Shown in pieces: positions 8,255-15,738 of a stretch of DNA of 52,968 nucleotides. The position numbers were made by a program, and so were the translations under genes. Source of the DNA: Actinomyces israelii DSM 43320 (GTDB lineage: Bacteria > Actinomycetota > Actinomycetes > Actinomycetales > Actinomycetaceae). Under the pieces are notes generated by a model. The model saw only the letters and a program-made list of their open reading frames with translations, had not been told where the DNA came from and searched no databases. Positions within the stretch are counted from its first letter, which is position 1. The number at the start of each line of letters is the position of its first letter. The stretch is from assembly GCF_000711965.1 (NCBI RefSeq), contig NZ_JONS01000026.1, positions 1-52,968 of the forward strand, read 5' to 3'.

Positions 8255-9595
8255 TCAGCCTTGACGCCTCAGGAACTCACGCTCGTCCTCGGCGTCGGCG
8301 ACGTTCTCCCTCCAGAAGGTGGACAGCTTCGGCGCCTCGGTGAGAACCGCCTCGAGCAGGGCCGTCAGCTGCCGGTCGGTCATTCCGGGACGCTCGAGCC
8401 AGCAGGCGTAGCCCTCGACCCCGAGCGGAGCATCGGCACCCGTCCCCAGGCCTGCACCGGGCTCGCCCCTGTACCTGCCATCTGCCGGCCCCGCCCCGGT
8501 GACCCGTACGGCCAGGGCATTGAAACCCTGATTCCAGGCTCTGGCGACCACAAGCGCGGTGGAGGTCTGATCGTCGTCCGGGGCGGGCACGGTGAGGTCG
8601 TCGAAACGGCAGACGACATCCAGCCGCTGATCCGTGGTGCTGATCGTCAGCGTGCTCCCGTCGAGCCGGGCGACGAGGCGCTCGTTGTCCTCGGGGTCGG
8701 CAGCCGGCTGCACGCCGAGCCCCTCCAGGAGGGCCGCCACGCGCTGCGCCATCCGCGTCCGCCTGTTCTCGAGCCGGTTCCGAGACTCGTGAGAATCCCG
8801 CAACAACTTGTTCTCGAACGCCGCCCCGTCCCTGTCCCGGCGCAGAAGACGTTCGAGCTCGCCGGCGAGCTCCTCCCGGGACGTTCCCCGGTCGCGGAGC
8901 TGCTTGTTCAGCACTCGCGCGAGCCCCGCATCGATGCCGATCTCCTCCGGATCCAGCCCGGCGCGCGTCACGCACTCACCCGCGCGTCCGATCAGCTCGG
9001 CCGCCTTGTCGGAGTCCGCGTACATGAGCCCCTCGGCCTGCGCCATGTACCGCTTGGCGGTGGCGATGACCGCATCGGGGCTGGTCTCGCCGTAGAGGTC
9101 GATGCCCACTCTCTTCGCGATCTCGTCGAACCTGCTCTCCGGGAGCACGTTCTCCAGGTAGTCGAACATCTCGCGGCTGCTGTCAACGGCGTCCCGCAGA
9201 TGGAAGACGAGCTGCGCGTCCGTCACCCCGCTCCCGAGAGGCACGCTCAGGACGCCACTGAGCTGCAGCAGGACGTCCTCATCGACGACGACGCTGGCAG
9301 CCGGGACGCCCAGACGACGGTTCCAGGTGTTGACAACGACCCCCATCACCCCCTCGAGCGCCGAGGGGGCCCGCGGCGCCCACTGGACCACAAGCCTGAG
9401 ACAGTCGTTGTCCACCATGAACACGCCCCTGCTGCTGCCGAGGCTCACCCAGACCGACTTGTCGGGCGCCACCGCGTAGTCCTGGCCGAAGACTTCGGCC
9501 GCCGCCCGCTCCAGGCGCCTGGGGGTCAGCCGGGCGGGCGTGCCGCCGCTGTGGGACCGGGTGCCTGTCTTCTGCTTCCTGCTGCGTCGTGCCAA
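8255..9595 (-). CDS. Two-domain YbjN-like protein
   Basis: The 446-aa soluble protein has an N-terminal domain (about residues 25-150; LTPRRLERAAAEVF, then DCLRLVVQWAP and MGVVVNTWNRR) and a C-terminal domain (about 285-435; LDGSTLTISTTDQRLDVVC, then ALVVARAWNQGFNALAV and LTALLEAVLTEAPKL) that both follow the YbjN or type III secretion chaperone-like pattern. Between them lies a charged helical region. YbjN-type domains bind peptides or proteins; the cellular role here is unknown. The start chosen is TTG 9595, with GGAGGA four bases upstream and product beginning MARRSRKQK; an ATG at 9661 is in frame but lies inside the inverted repeat and lacks a ribosome binding site. It is divergent from the DUF4235 gene. 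Confidence 0.65.
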   Translation of the reverse strand: MARRSRKQKTGTRSHSGGTPARLTPRRLERAAAEVFGQDYAVAPDKSVWVSLGSSRGVFMVDNDCLRLVVQWAPRAPSALEGVMGVVVNTWNRRLGVPAASVVVDEDVLLQLSGVLSVPLGSGVTDAQLVFHLRDAVDSSREMFDYLENVLPESRFDEIAKRVGIDLYGETSPDAVIATAKRYMAQAEGLMYADSDKAAELIGRAGECVTRAGLDPEEIGIDAGLARVLNKQLRDRGTSREELAGELERLLRRDRDGAAFENKLLRDSHESRNRLENRRTRMAQRVAALLEGLGVQPAADPEDNERLVARLDGSTLTISTTDQRLDVVCRFDDLTVPAPDDDQTSTALVVARAWNQGFNALAVRVTGAGPADGRYRGEPGAGLGTGADAPLGVEGYACWLERPGMTDRQLTALLEAVLTEAPKLSTFWRENVADAEDEREFLRRQG

Positions 9596-9647
9596 GGGTT
9601 CCTCCAGACGGTTGCGGAGCCTCACAGTCTCACGACGCCCCCGCACT

Positions 9648-9718
9648 GTCGAGATAGACATTTTCGTACGAGGTCGGCGGTGACACCGTCTATCTCGTCC
9701 TAAAATGTCTATCTCGAC
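9648..9718. promoter_or_regulatory. Inverted repeat in the YbjN/DUF4235 control region
   Basis: A perfect 17-bp inverted repeat: the complement of AAAATGTCTATCTCGAC at 9648-9664 and that sequence itself at 9702-9718, with 37 bp between. A third partial copy (GTCTATCTCG, 9688-9697) is in direct orientation with the right arm. TAAAAT at 9701-9706 could be a -10 element for the plus strand. It looks like the operator of a dimeric regulator acting on both divergent genes. Confidence 0.6.
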
Positions 9719-9771
9719 GCCGGGAGCCGCGCACGCCGCCGTCGGCCCACGAATCGAAGAACGGAGCCATA

Positions 9772-10074
9772 ATGTCCGACAGCAAGAACGACTTCGCCTG
9801 GGCGGCCGCCTCGGCCCTGATCCTGCTGGCCTCCAGCATTGTCGCCGAGAAGGTTGTCGCCGCCGGCTGGAAGGCCGCCACCGGGCGGCCCGCGCCCCAG
9901 GACGACGACCAGGTGCTGAACTACCGGCTCGGCGAGGTCGTCGCCTTCGCGGTCGTCTCGGGTGCGGCCATGTCCCTCACGCGCCAACTCACCCTGCGCC
10001 AGGCCGCCAGGTGGCGCAGCAGGCGCAGCCTGAGCCGTTCGGACGGCGGGCGCCCCGGGGCCCTGGAGGCCTGA
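9772..10074 (+). CDS. DUF4235 small membrane protein
   Basis: The 100-aa protein matches the actinobacterial DUF4235 family in length and layout: a hydrophobic N-terminal segment (FAWAAASALILLASSIVAEK), a charged linker with DDDQ, a second hydrophobic segment (LGEVVAFAVVSGAAMSLTRQ) and a basic tail. The family has no known function. ATG 9772 follows GAACGGAGCCATA (GGAG seven bases upstream). It is divergent from the YbjN gene across the inverted repeat at 9648-9718. Confidence 0.8.
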   Translation: MSDSKNDFAWAAASALILLASSIVAEKVVAAGWKAATGRPAPQDDDQVLNYRLGEVVAFAVVSGAAMSLTRQLTLRQAARWRSRRSLSRSDGGRPGALEA

Positions 10075-10258
10075 GCCGGGGACGACGCCGGGGCCGGCCC
10101 GCCCGCCCTGCTCCTCGGCGCCGACGGCGGCCGGGCGCGGCGCCGGAGGACGCTGAAGGCGCGGGCGGGGCCTGCAGCCCCACAGCCCCCGACTGCGGAC
10201 CCGCAGACCCCGGGATCTCCGTTGGCCTGCCCGCCGGCGCGTGAGATCATAGCCAGAC

Positions 10259-10915
10259 GTGAGCATCTTCGGGCGCACGGATCCGCAGCGGCGCAAGATC
10301 CTTCTCCGCAGAATGGCGCTGGTCGCGCTGGTGGCACTGCTCGTGCTGGTTCTCGGGGCCGGGGCGTACGCGGCCCTGTCGCATCGCAGCGGCTCCGCGG
10401 CGGCGCCGGCCGATGCGACGGCCGGCTCGTCCTCCGGCCCGGCCCCGCCCAGGACCCCGCGCCCGCGCACTCCCGCGGCCATCCCGTCGACGGCGGATGT
10501 CGATGAGGCCTGGTCGGTGATCGGCAACGCCATTGTGGAGGACGACACGGCGACCTTCCGCGAGTACGCGAACCCGGAGACCTACAACCTCGTGGTCCGG
10601 CCCCGGGACATCAACGGCTCCCAGGACGTCCTGATCGTCTCGCACTGGGACTACATCGGCGGCCGCAAGAACTTCTCAGAAAGCTCCGACACCCTCCCCG
10701 TCGGGTCGCCGTCTCCCGGCAAGTGTGCGAGCGGCCCGCCCCCGTACTCGAAGCCCGACGTGAAGGTCGACTACACCTGCTCCTTCCTCTCAGGAACCCC
10801 GAGCACCCCGGGCGCGCCGGACGGCTCTGGTGACGGGCACACGATCGCCTACTTCTACCTCACGAGTATCAACGGGGTATGGACCGTGGTCGGCTTCTCC
10901 CCGCTCTACGGCTGA
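10259..10915 (+). CDS. Membrane-anchored extracellular protein, unknown function
   Basis: The 218-aa protein has a basic N terminus, one membrane helix (about residues 19-41, ALVALVALLVLVLGAGAYAA), a Ser/Ala/Pro-rich linker to about residue 80 and an extracellular domain. That domain begins with a helix (DVDEAWSVIGNAIVEDD) and ends with strand-rich sequence (YFYLTSINGVWTVVGFSPLY), the fold order of many SnoaL/NTF2-like or DUF4878-like lipoprotein domains, though I cannot assign it. Two Cys residues (about 158 and 174) could form a disulphide. GTG 10259 is the start; no strong ribosome binding site is visible. Confidence 0.6.
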   Translation: MSIFGRTDPQRRKILLRRMALVALVALLVLVLGAGAYAALSHRSGSAAAPADATAGSSSGPAPPRTPRPRTPAAIPSTADVDEAWSVIGNAIVEDDTATFREYANPETYNLVVRPRDINGSQDVLIVSHWDYIGGRKNFSESSDTLPVGSPSPGKCASGPPPYSKPDVKVDYTCSFLSGTPSTPGAPDGSGDGHTIAYFYLTSINGVWTVVGFSPLYG

Positions 10916-11064
10916 TCCACCGGAGACCGCTCAGGGCGGGGCGGCGCCGGCTCTCCTGCGAGCGGCCCCAGCGCCCCGTCCGCACCGCCCCGCCCCCGCG
11001 CTTCCGCAACAGGGCCCGGATGATTGACTTCGAGCCGCACGGGGCGCGGGCCGGGCGGGCGCAT

Positions 11065-11111
11065 CTCAGGGGGTGCGGTCGTACGTCAAAGGCGCGGCCG
11101 CAACCCCTGAG
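11065..11111. terminator. Hairpin between convergent genes
   Basis: CTCAGGGGGTGCGG (11065-11078) pairs with CCGCAACCCCTGAG (11098-11111) with one mismatch over 14 bp and a 19-nt loop. It lies between the ends of the gene at 10915 and the convergent WD40 gene, so it could terminate both. There is no T-tract, which is common in high-GC actinobacteria. Confidence 0.55.
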
Positions 11112-11186
11112 GCGCGATCCCACAAGCCGACACACGACCGCGCGCAAAGAACACGACCCAGCCGGCCACCGGCCCCGGACGACGAA

Positions 11187-11240
11187 CCGATCTCGAGCCG
11201 AAACTGAACCGATCTCGGCGCGGAACACGACCGATCTCGG
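11187..11240 (+). repeat. CCGATCTCGG tandem repeat, locus 2
   Basis: Three units (11187, 11209, 11231) at an exact 22-bp period; the first ends in A instead of G. The last runs into CGAAAGGGGGCGGCGGG, the shared tail. It sits between convergent genes next to the hairpin at 11065. Confidence 0.8.
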
Positions 11241-11299
11241 CGAAAGGGGGCGGCGGGGGCCGGGTGAGGAGCGCTCAGCCCACCACCCCGGAGTCAGAC

Positions 11300-14200
11300 C
11301 TAGGCGGGGCACAGGTCCTCGTAGGGCAGAACGCCCTTCACGTAGGTCCTCCACTCCTCCTCGCTCAGGCCCGACCCCGCGATCGCGCACATCCTGTCGG
11401 CCCAGTTCGTCTCATCAGTCCGCACAATGTAGGTGTAGTCGTCCGGTGGAATACCGACCGCATTACCCGGGACCGTGCTGGCGGCCAGGCTCTGGGAGTC
11501 CGACCCCCATGCGATGTCCGTGAGATCCAGGCCGTTCCCCGCGAGTATGGTGGGCACGGCCTGGTCGAAGGTCTCGGCATCGACGACGTCGATCCTCCCA
11601 CCGCCCTCAATGGCCGCGATCCTGGTGCCGTCCGGGCTCCACACGATGTCCTCGGCGGGGTTGAGCAGCTCGCCCTGGCGGAGAACACTGTGATCCTGCC
11701 CCGAGTAGACGGTGATCGCGGAGCCCTCGAGCACGGCGAGATCCCCCGTGACCCGGTTGACCGAGATCCGGGAGGCCTGCCCGACGGGCAGCGTCCACTG
11801 AGTCATCCCCGATGCCGCATCGAGCGCCACGATCCTGTGCTCGTAGTCCGACGCCCCGGCGCTCCTGTCCGACCAGACCAGGGCGTAGACCATGCCGTTC
11901 ACCTCGGAGTACTCCAGCCCTCCGACATCATTTCCCAGGCGCCGCTCCGAGAGCAGGCCCCCCTGTCTCCCGGTGTCGTAGACGGCGAGCCGCCCCAAAA
12001 GGGACTCGAAGGCGGCCACCAGGCCGGTGTCGCCGAGGAACCTGACGCGCTTTATGTCCCTCCCCCAGGGGCCTCCGCGATCCGGCAGCCCGTCCATGTA
12101 GGTGGAGACCACCTCGCCCGAGCCCCGGTCCCAGAAGGCGATGACGCCGGCGCTCTTCTCGCCGTCCTGGTCGCGCGTCGTTATCAGGCCGCTGGCGGCA
12201 ATGAGGTCGCTGTTCACATCGATATCGTCAACGGTCCAGGTGTCGTCAGCCCACTCGTCGGGAATCCTGAGCTCCTGCGCAATCGTGTAGCCGCCCGGAG
12301 CGCTGTCGTCCAGGCTGAGAACTCTCAGGCCCTTGTCGAAGACCTGCACGAACTCCCCGTCCGGCGTGGAGGCGAGCGCCGTCGTCGCCGGTGTCCTCAC
12401 GGCGGCGGTCCGGTTCTCCTGGCGGTTAAGGGTGACCAGCCTGCCGTCGGATGTGCCGACGACGACGCCGTAGGCATTGTCCGCCGCCCCCACCGCAGTG
12501 CCCGCGATCGTCTGCGTCGCGGGCCCCCGCTGGTCGATGTCGTAGTAGAGCACGGTCGTCGCGGTGAGCGCGCCCCCGATCAGGACGGCGATCTGCCCCC
12601 GCCAGGTCATCACGACGTCGTGAACGACGGAGTCACTGCCCGGGAGCGCCAGCTCGGTGGCGGCGCTCGTCTCCTGGTCCCACACCTGCACGCCGCGATC
12701 CGTCCCCACGGTGATGACCGTGTCATCGCACGCCAGCGCCGTCACCGACCCCCGGTCGCTGACAATGAGCCTCGCCGAGCCGGCCTTGACGTCGTAGAGG
12801 TACACCCCGCCCTTGTCGGTCCCCAGAAGAAGGCAGTCGTCATGGCACGTCTCACCGGGAATGTGCCCGCCCATGTAGATGGCGGCCGCCGTGACCCTCA
12901 CCTCCTCGCCGCTCTTGTCGGCGAGCTTCGGAGGATCCGCATCGCCCTCCGGGTACCCGTAGGGGCTGTACAGGCCCATTTTTCCCGCCTGCCCGATCAC
13001 TCGCACCTGGCTGCCGTCGGGGGCGACGACGATATTCGGATGATCAGCACGAGCAGGCACTCGCCTGCGCTCCGTGAGCTCGCCCTCGTCGGAGACCCCG
13101 ATGAAGACCATCTCATTGTCCACGACCGCGACGGCCAGGGTCCCGTCGAGCGACCCCGTCAGACCCCTCACCTCGCCCTCCAGCTCGAGGGAGCCCAGCT
13201 TCAGCTCCTTGCTCCACAGCGACACCGTCCCATGGGCATCGCCGCTGATGGTGAAGTCCCCGACGTTGGTCACCCGCGTCACCTGGGCGTCATGGGCGTC
13301 CACGGTGCCGACGACGGCGGGGTACTCCTCCGACACCTCGCGGAGCGCGCGCACCGAGTTCATGGACGGGTCCATCTTGTAACCGGCCAGGGCCATGAGC
13401 GCCGCCAGCCTCGGGTCGGAGTCGAGCTCCTCATGGGCCCGGGTCGCCAGCTCGGCAGCGGAGGTGCGCAGCTCCTGGGCGCGGATCTGACGCTGGCGGA
13501 CCGTGTTGACCACCGCGGCGCCGCCTCCGACTCCGGCCAGCACCAGGATGACCACGAGCACCGTTATCATGAGCTTCTTGTTGGCCCTGCTGCGGACAGC
13601 CCGAATGGCCTGGGGCACGGTCCGGGCGAACACCACGTCGGGGCTCCCGGACAGGCGGAACCGGATCTCGTTGATCTCCTCGCGCGACTCCTCGGGAACG
13701 ACGACTCTCCAGTGCTTGTCGGCGGCGGCCCGCAGCTTCCCCTCGTACCCCTGGACCGGCAGGATCTGCCGGCCCTCCACGCGACCCGTCACCGCGCAGG
13801 CCGGGTTGAGCGTGCGGCGTCGGAGCACCCTCCCCATCCGGGTGCGCGGCGACAGGTCGTCGAGCCCGACGGCGAGAGCCGCTCCCAGCGAGCCGCCCTT
13901 GACGTGGTCCAGCGTCTCCTCCTCGTCGTACAGCCCCCAGACGACGCAGGCGCCCGTCTCGGCCAGACGGCTGGTCCGCCACGCCTCATCGAGCGCGTCG
14001 GCGAAGTCCTGGTCGCACTGGATGAAGGCCATGGTCCGCGGATCCGCGTAAAGGCCCGGCGGGCCCCCGCGCAGGCGCTCCAGCCTGAGCAGCGCCCCGA
14101 GCCCCGTCCCCGTCGAGCTGTTGTACGTCCGCAGGAGGACAGACACCTGCGCGGGGCTCCCCACCGGTTCGGGGAAGCGGCCTGTGAGGAGCCTGACGAG

Positions 14201-14731
14201 CAGCTCGGCGAAGCCGGCGGCAGGGGCGTCGGAGCCGCGCAGGACCCCCAGGAGCGGATCGGCGAGGTCGCCCGTCCGGGAACGCTTCTGCTCCTGGTCC
14301 CGCACCGCCCCGAAGACCGGCTCGGCGGCCTTCTCGGCGCCCGATTCGGCGCCCGGCTCGGCGCCCGGCTCGGCGGCCTTCTCGGCGCCGGGCGCCGAGA
14401 CCGCGGAGACGACGCCGTTGGCGGCGAAGGCGTCCAGCGCCCTTGCGACCAGGCCGGCGCGCTCGCGGGGCTCCAGCACCGATCGGGCCAGGGCAGTGAC
14501 TCCGCGCGCGGCCCGCCCGACCGGGGTCTCAATGAATTCGGAGAACTCGTCCTCAATCCCGTCGTCCCTGGCGCCCGCCGCCAGCACCGCGTAATCGGGG
14601 TTGGCGAGCGAGGTCAGGGCGTCGAGCCGCGCAATGTCCTGGGCGGCGACGCACCCCGCTATTGCCCCCAGCCAGGGCTGCTCCCTGGTGCGGACCAGGG
14701 TAATGAGTCTCTGCTCATGCTCCTCGCGCAC
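11300..14731 (-). CDS. Membrane-anchored WD40 protein of STAND-sensor type
   Basis: The 1143-aa protein has a helical N-terminal region (about 1-360) of unknown type with an acidic/Ala repeat (GAEKAAEPGAEPGAESG). One membrane helix follows (about 387-408, LMITVLVVILVLAGVGGG). Next comes the segment RTSAAELATRAHEELDSDP, LAALMALAGYK that typically precedes the sensor propeller of STAND ATPases, then about 650 residues of degenerate WD40 repeats (GTVSLWS, GVQVWDQ, VIAFWDRG). The C terminus (WADRMCAIAGSGLSEEEW) matches the usual end of such sensors. No P-loop NTPase is present, so this looks like a STAND sensor without its ATPase. GTG 14731 overlaps the previous stop as TAGTG, giving coupling to the lipoprotein. 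Last gene of the locus A minus-strand operon. Confidence 0.7.
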   Translation of the reverse strand: MREEHEQRLITLVRTREQPWLGAIAGCVAAQDIARLDALTSLANPDYAVLAAGARDDGIEDEFSEFIETPVGRAARGVTALARSVLEPRERAGLVARALDAFAANGVVSAVSAPGAEKAAEPGAEPGAESGAEKAAEPVFGAVRDQEQKRSRTGDLADPLLGVLRGSDAPAAGFAELLVRLLTGRFPEPVGSPAQVSVLLRTYNSSTGTGLGALLRLERLRGGPPGLYADPRTMAFIQCDQDFADALDEAWRTSRLAETGACVVWGLYDEEETLDHVKGGSLGAALAVGLDDLSPRTRMGRVLRRRTLNPACAVTGRVEGRQILPVQGYEGKLRAAADKHWRVVVPEESREEINEIRFRLSGSPDVVFARTVPQAIRAVRSRANKKLMITVLVVILVLAGVGGGAAVVNTVRQRQIRAQELRTSAAELATRAHEELDSDPRLAALMALAGYKMDPSMNSVRALREVSEEYPAVVGTVDAHDAQVTRVTNVGDFTISGDAHGTVSLWSKELKLGSLELEGEVRGLTGSLDGTLAVAVVDNEMVFIGVSDEGELTERRRVPARADHPNIVVAPDGSQVRVIGQAGKMGLYSPYGYPEGDADPPKLADKSGEEVRVTAAAIYMGGHIPGETCHDDCLLLGTDKGGVYLYDVKAGSARLIVSDRGSVTALACDDTVITVGTDRGVQVWDQETSAATELALPGSDSVVHDVVMTWRGQIAVLIGGALTATTVLYYDIDQRGPATQTIAGTAVGAADNAYGVVVGTSDGRLVTLNRQENRTAAVRTPATTALASTPDGEFVQVFDKGLRVLSLDDSAPGGYTIAQELRIPDEWADDTWTVDDIDVNSDLIAASGLITTRDQDGEKSAGVIAFWDRGSGEVVSTYMDGLPDRGGPWGRDIKRVRFLGDTGLVAAFESLLGRLAVYDTGRQGGLLSERRLGNDVGGLEYSEVNGMVYALVWSDRSAGASDYEHRIVALDAASGMTQWTLPVGQASRISVNRVTGDLAVLEGSAITVYSGQDHSVLRQGELLNPAEDIVWSPDGTRIAAIEGGGRIDVVDAETFDQAVPTILAGNGLDLTDIAWGSDSQSLAASTVPGNAVGIPPDDYTYIVRTDETNWADRMCAIAGSGLSEEEWRTYVKGVLPYEDLCPA

Positions 14732-15738
14732 TACTCCACCCCAGACGCATATGCCGACGAGATCCGGTAGTCATTCCATCCACCGAGGTCGAGGCCGAAG
14801 ACCATGGCCTCATCGTTGCTCAGCGGCACCACGCAGGAGACCGGCTTTCCCAGAGATCCGATCGACTCGCCCTTGTAAGCATTGCCCTGGGAAAGCCCGC
14901 CCTCGCACACCAGCTTATCGACCTTGAAGGAGACCCCCAGCTCGACGACGCGGGTCAGGGCCTGCCACGCCTGCGGGGAGACCCCGTCGGGCGGGGGCGG
15001 GGCGCTCGCTCCGCCGGACCGGCCGCTCGCCTCCGAGATCGCGGACCGCACGACATCCTCGCCCCGCGTGGAGCTGACATCCTCGGGCTCGCGCCGACCG
15101 TGCTCGGCGACATCGACATGCCCCTGCGCGGAGTAGGTGCCGCTGCTGGTCGTCTGGTCGCCGTCGCCCGCGTAGGTCCATTTGATCTGCATGTCGGTGC
15201 CGCTGATCTCAATGGCGTTGATGCGCCCGCGCTCGCCCTCGGTGCCGCTCAGGTCGACCCAGGCCACGAGGTTGAAGGCGTCGTCCTACACCACTACCGC
15301 ATCGGGCCAGGACATATGCCTCTCGGAGCGGGCCGCGCCCTCCTGCTGCTCGCACGACACCGCGGCGGCGATAGCGGCGGAGGGGTCCGTGCCAATGGCC
15401 AGGACGTCCGACAACGACGCGCTGGTCACCGCCGACAGGACGTCCTTCCGGAGGCTCACCCGCCCTCCCTGCGCGCCGGCGTCGGGCAGGCTGCCGTTGA
15501 TCAGACGGCCGCCGGCGGAGTGGTCGCACAGCGCGGGGACCTCCGCGTTCAGCAGCCCGTAGGGATCGACCGTCGTCCCCGCGGAGCTCGCCGTCGTGCT
15601 CTGCCCGCCCGACACGCCGCGCCCGCCCGACCCGCCCTGGTCGCCCGACACGCCCGTGCAGGACGCGAGCAGGCAGCAGGCCGCGAGCGCCCTCAGTACG
15701 GTCAGCGCCCTCGACGCCGTCGTGCGCCGCGCTCCCAT
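14731..15738 (-). pseudogene. Lipoprotein gene interrupted by an in-frame TAG
   Basis: ATG 15738 opens a frame with a lipoprotein signal (RALAACCLLASC, lipobox LASC, Cys 27) and a Gly/Ser linker. It ends at TAG 15286-15288 after 150 residues (SWPDAVVV). The same frame continues without any other stop to 14731 (DDAFNLVAWVDLSGTEGERG onward) and ends exactly where the WD40 gene begins, so the natural product would be about 335 aa. A single change of Tyr TAT/TAC to TAG would explain it. The alternatives are a sequencing error, stop readthrough, or two separate products with re-initiation at GTG 15267. It overlaps the 697-aa gene stop as TGATG. The predicted role is a surface-exposed lipoprotein partner of the WD40 protein; the family is not recognised. 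Confidence 0.65.

Noticed and set aside
11187..11240. CRISPR array suspected from regularly spaced repeats
   Set aside because: Repeat core is only about 10-12 bp and the 10-12 bp between cores is itself conserved, so there are no variable spacers; no cas genes nearby.
11264..14770. 1168-codon plus-strand open frame
   Set aside because: It is the mirror of the WD40 gene; the product is Arg/Gly/Pro/His-rich with no domain, while the minus strand has a clear propeller protein.
14731..15267. Independent 178-aa gene starting at GTG 15267
   Set aside because: It is in the same frame as the lipoprotein immediately upstream and separated only by one TAG; treated as the second half of one interrupted gene.
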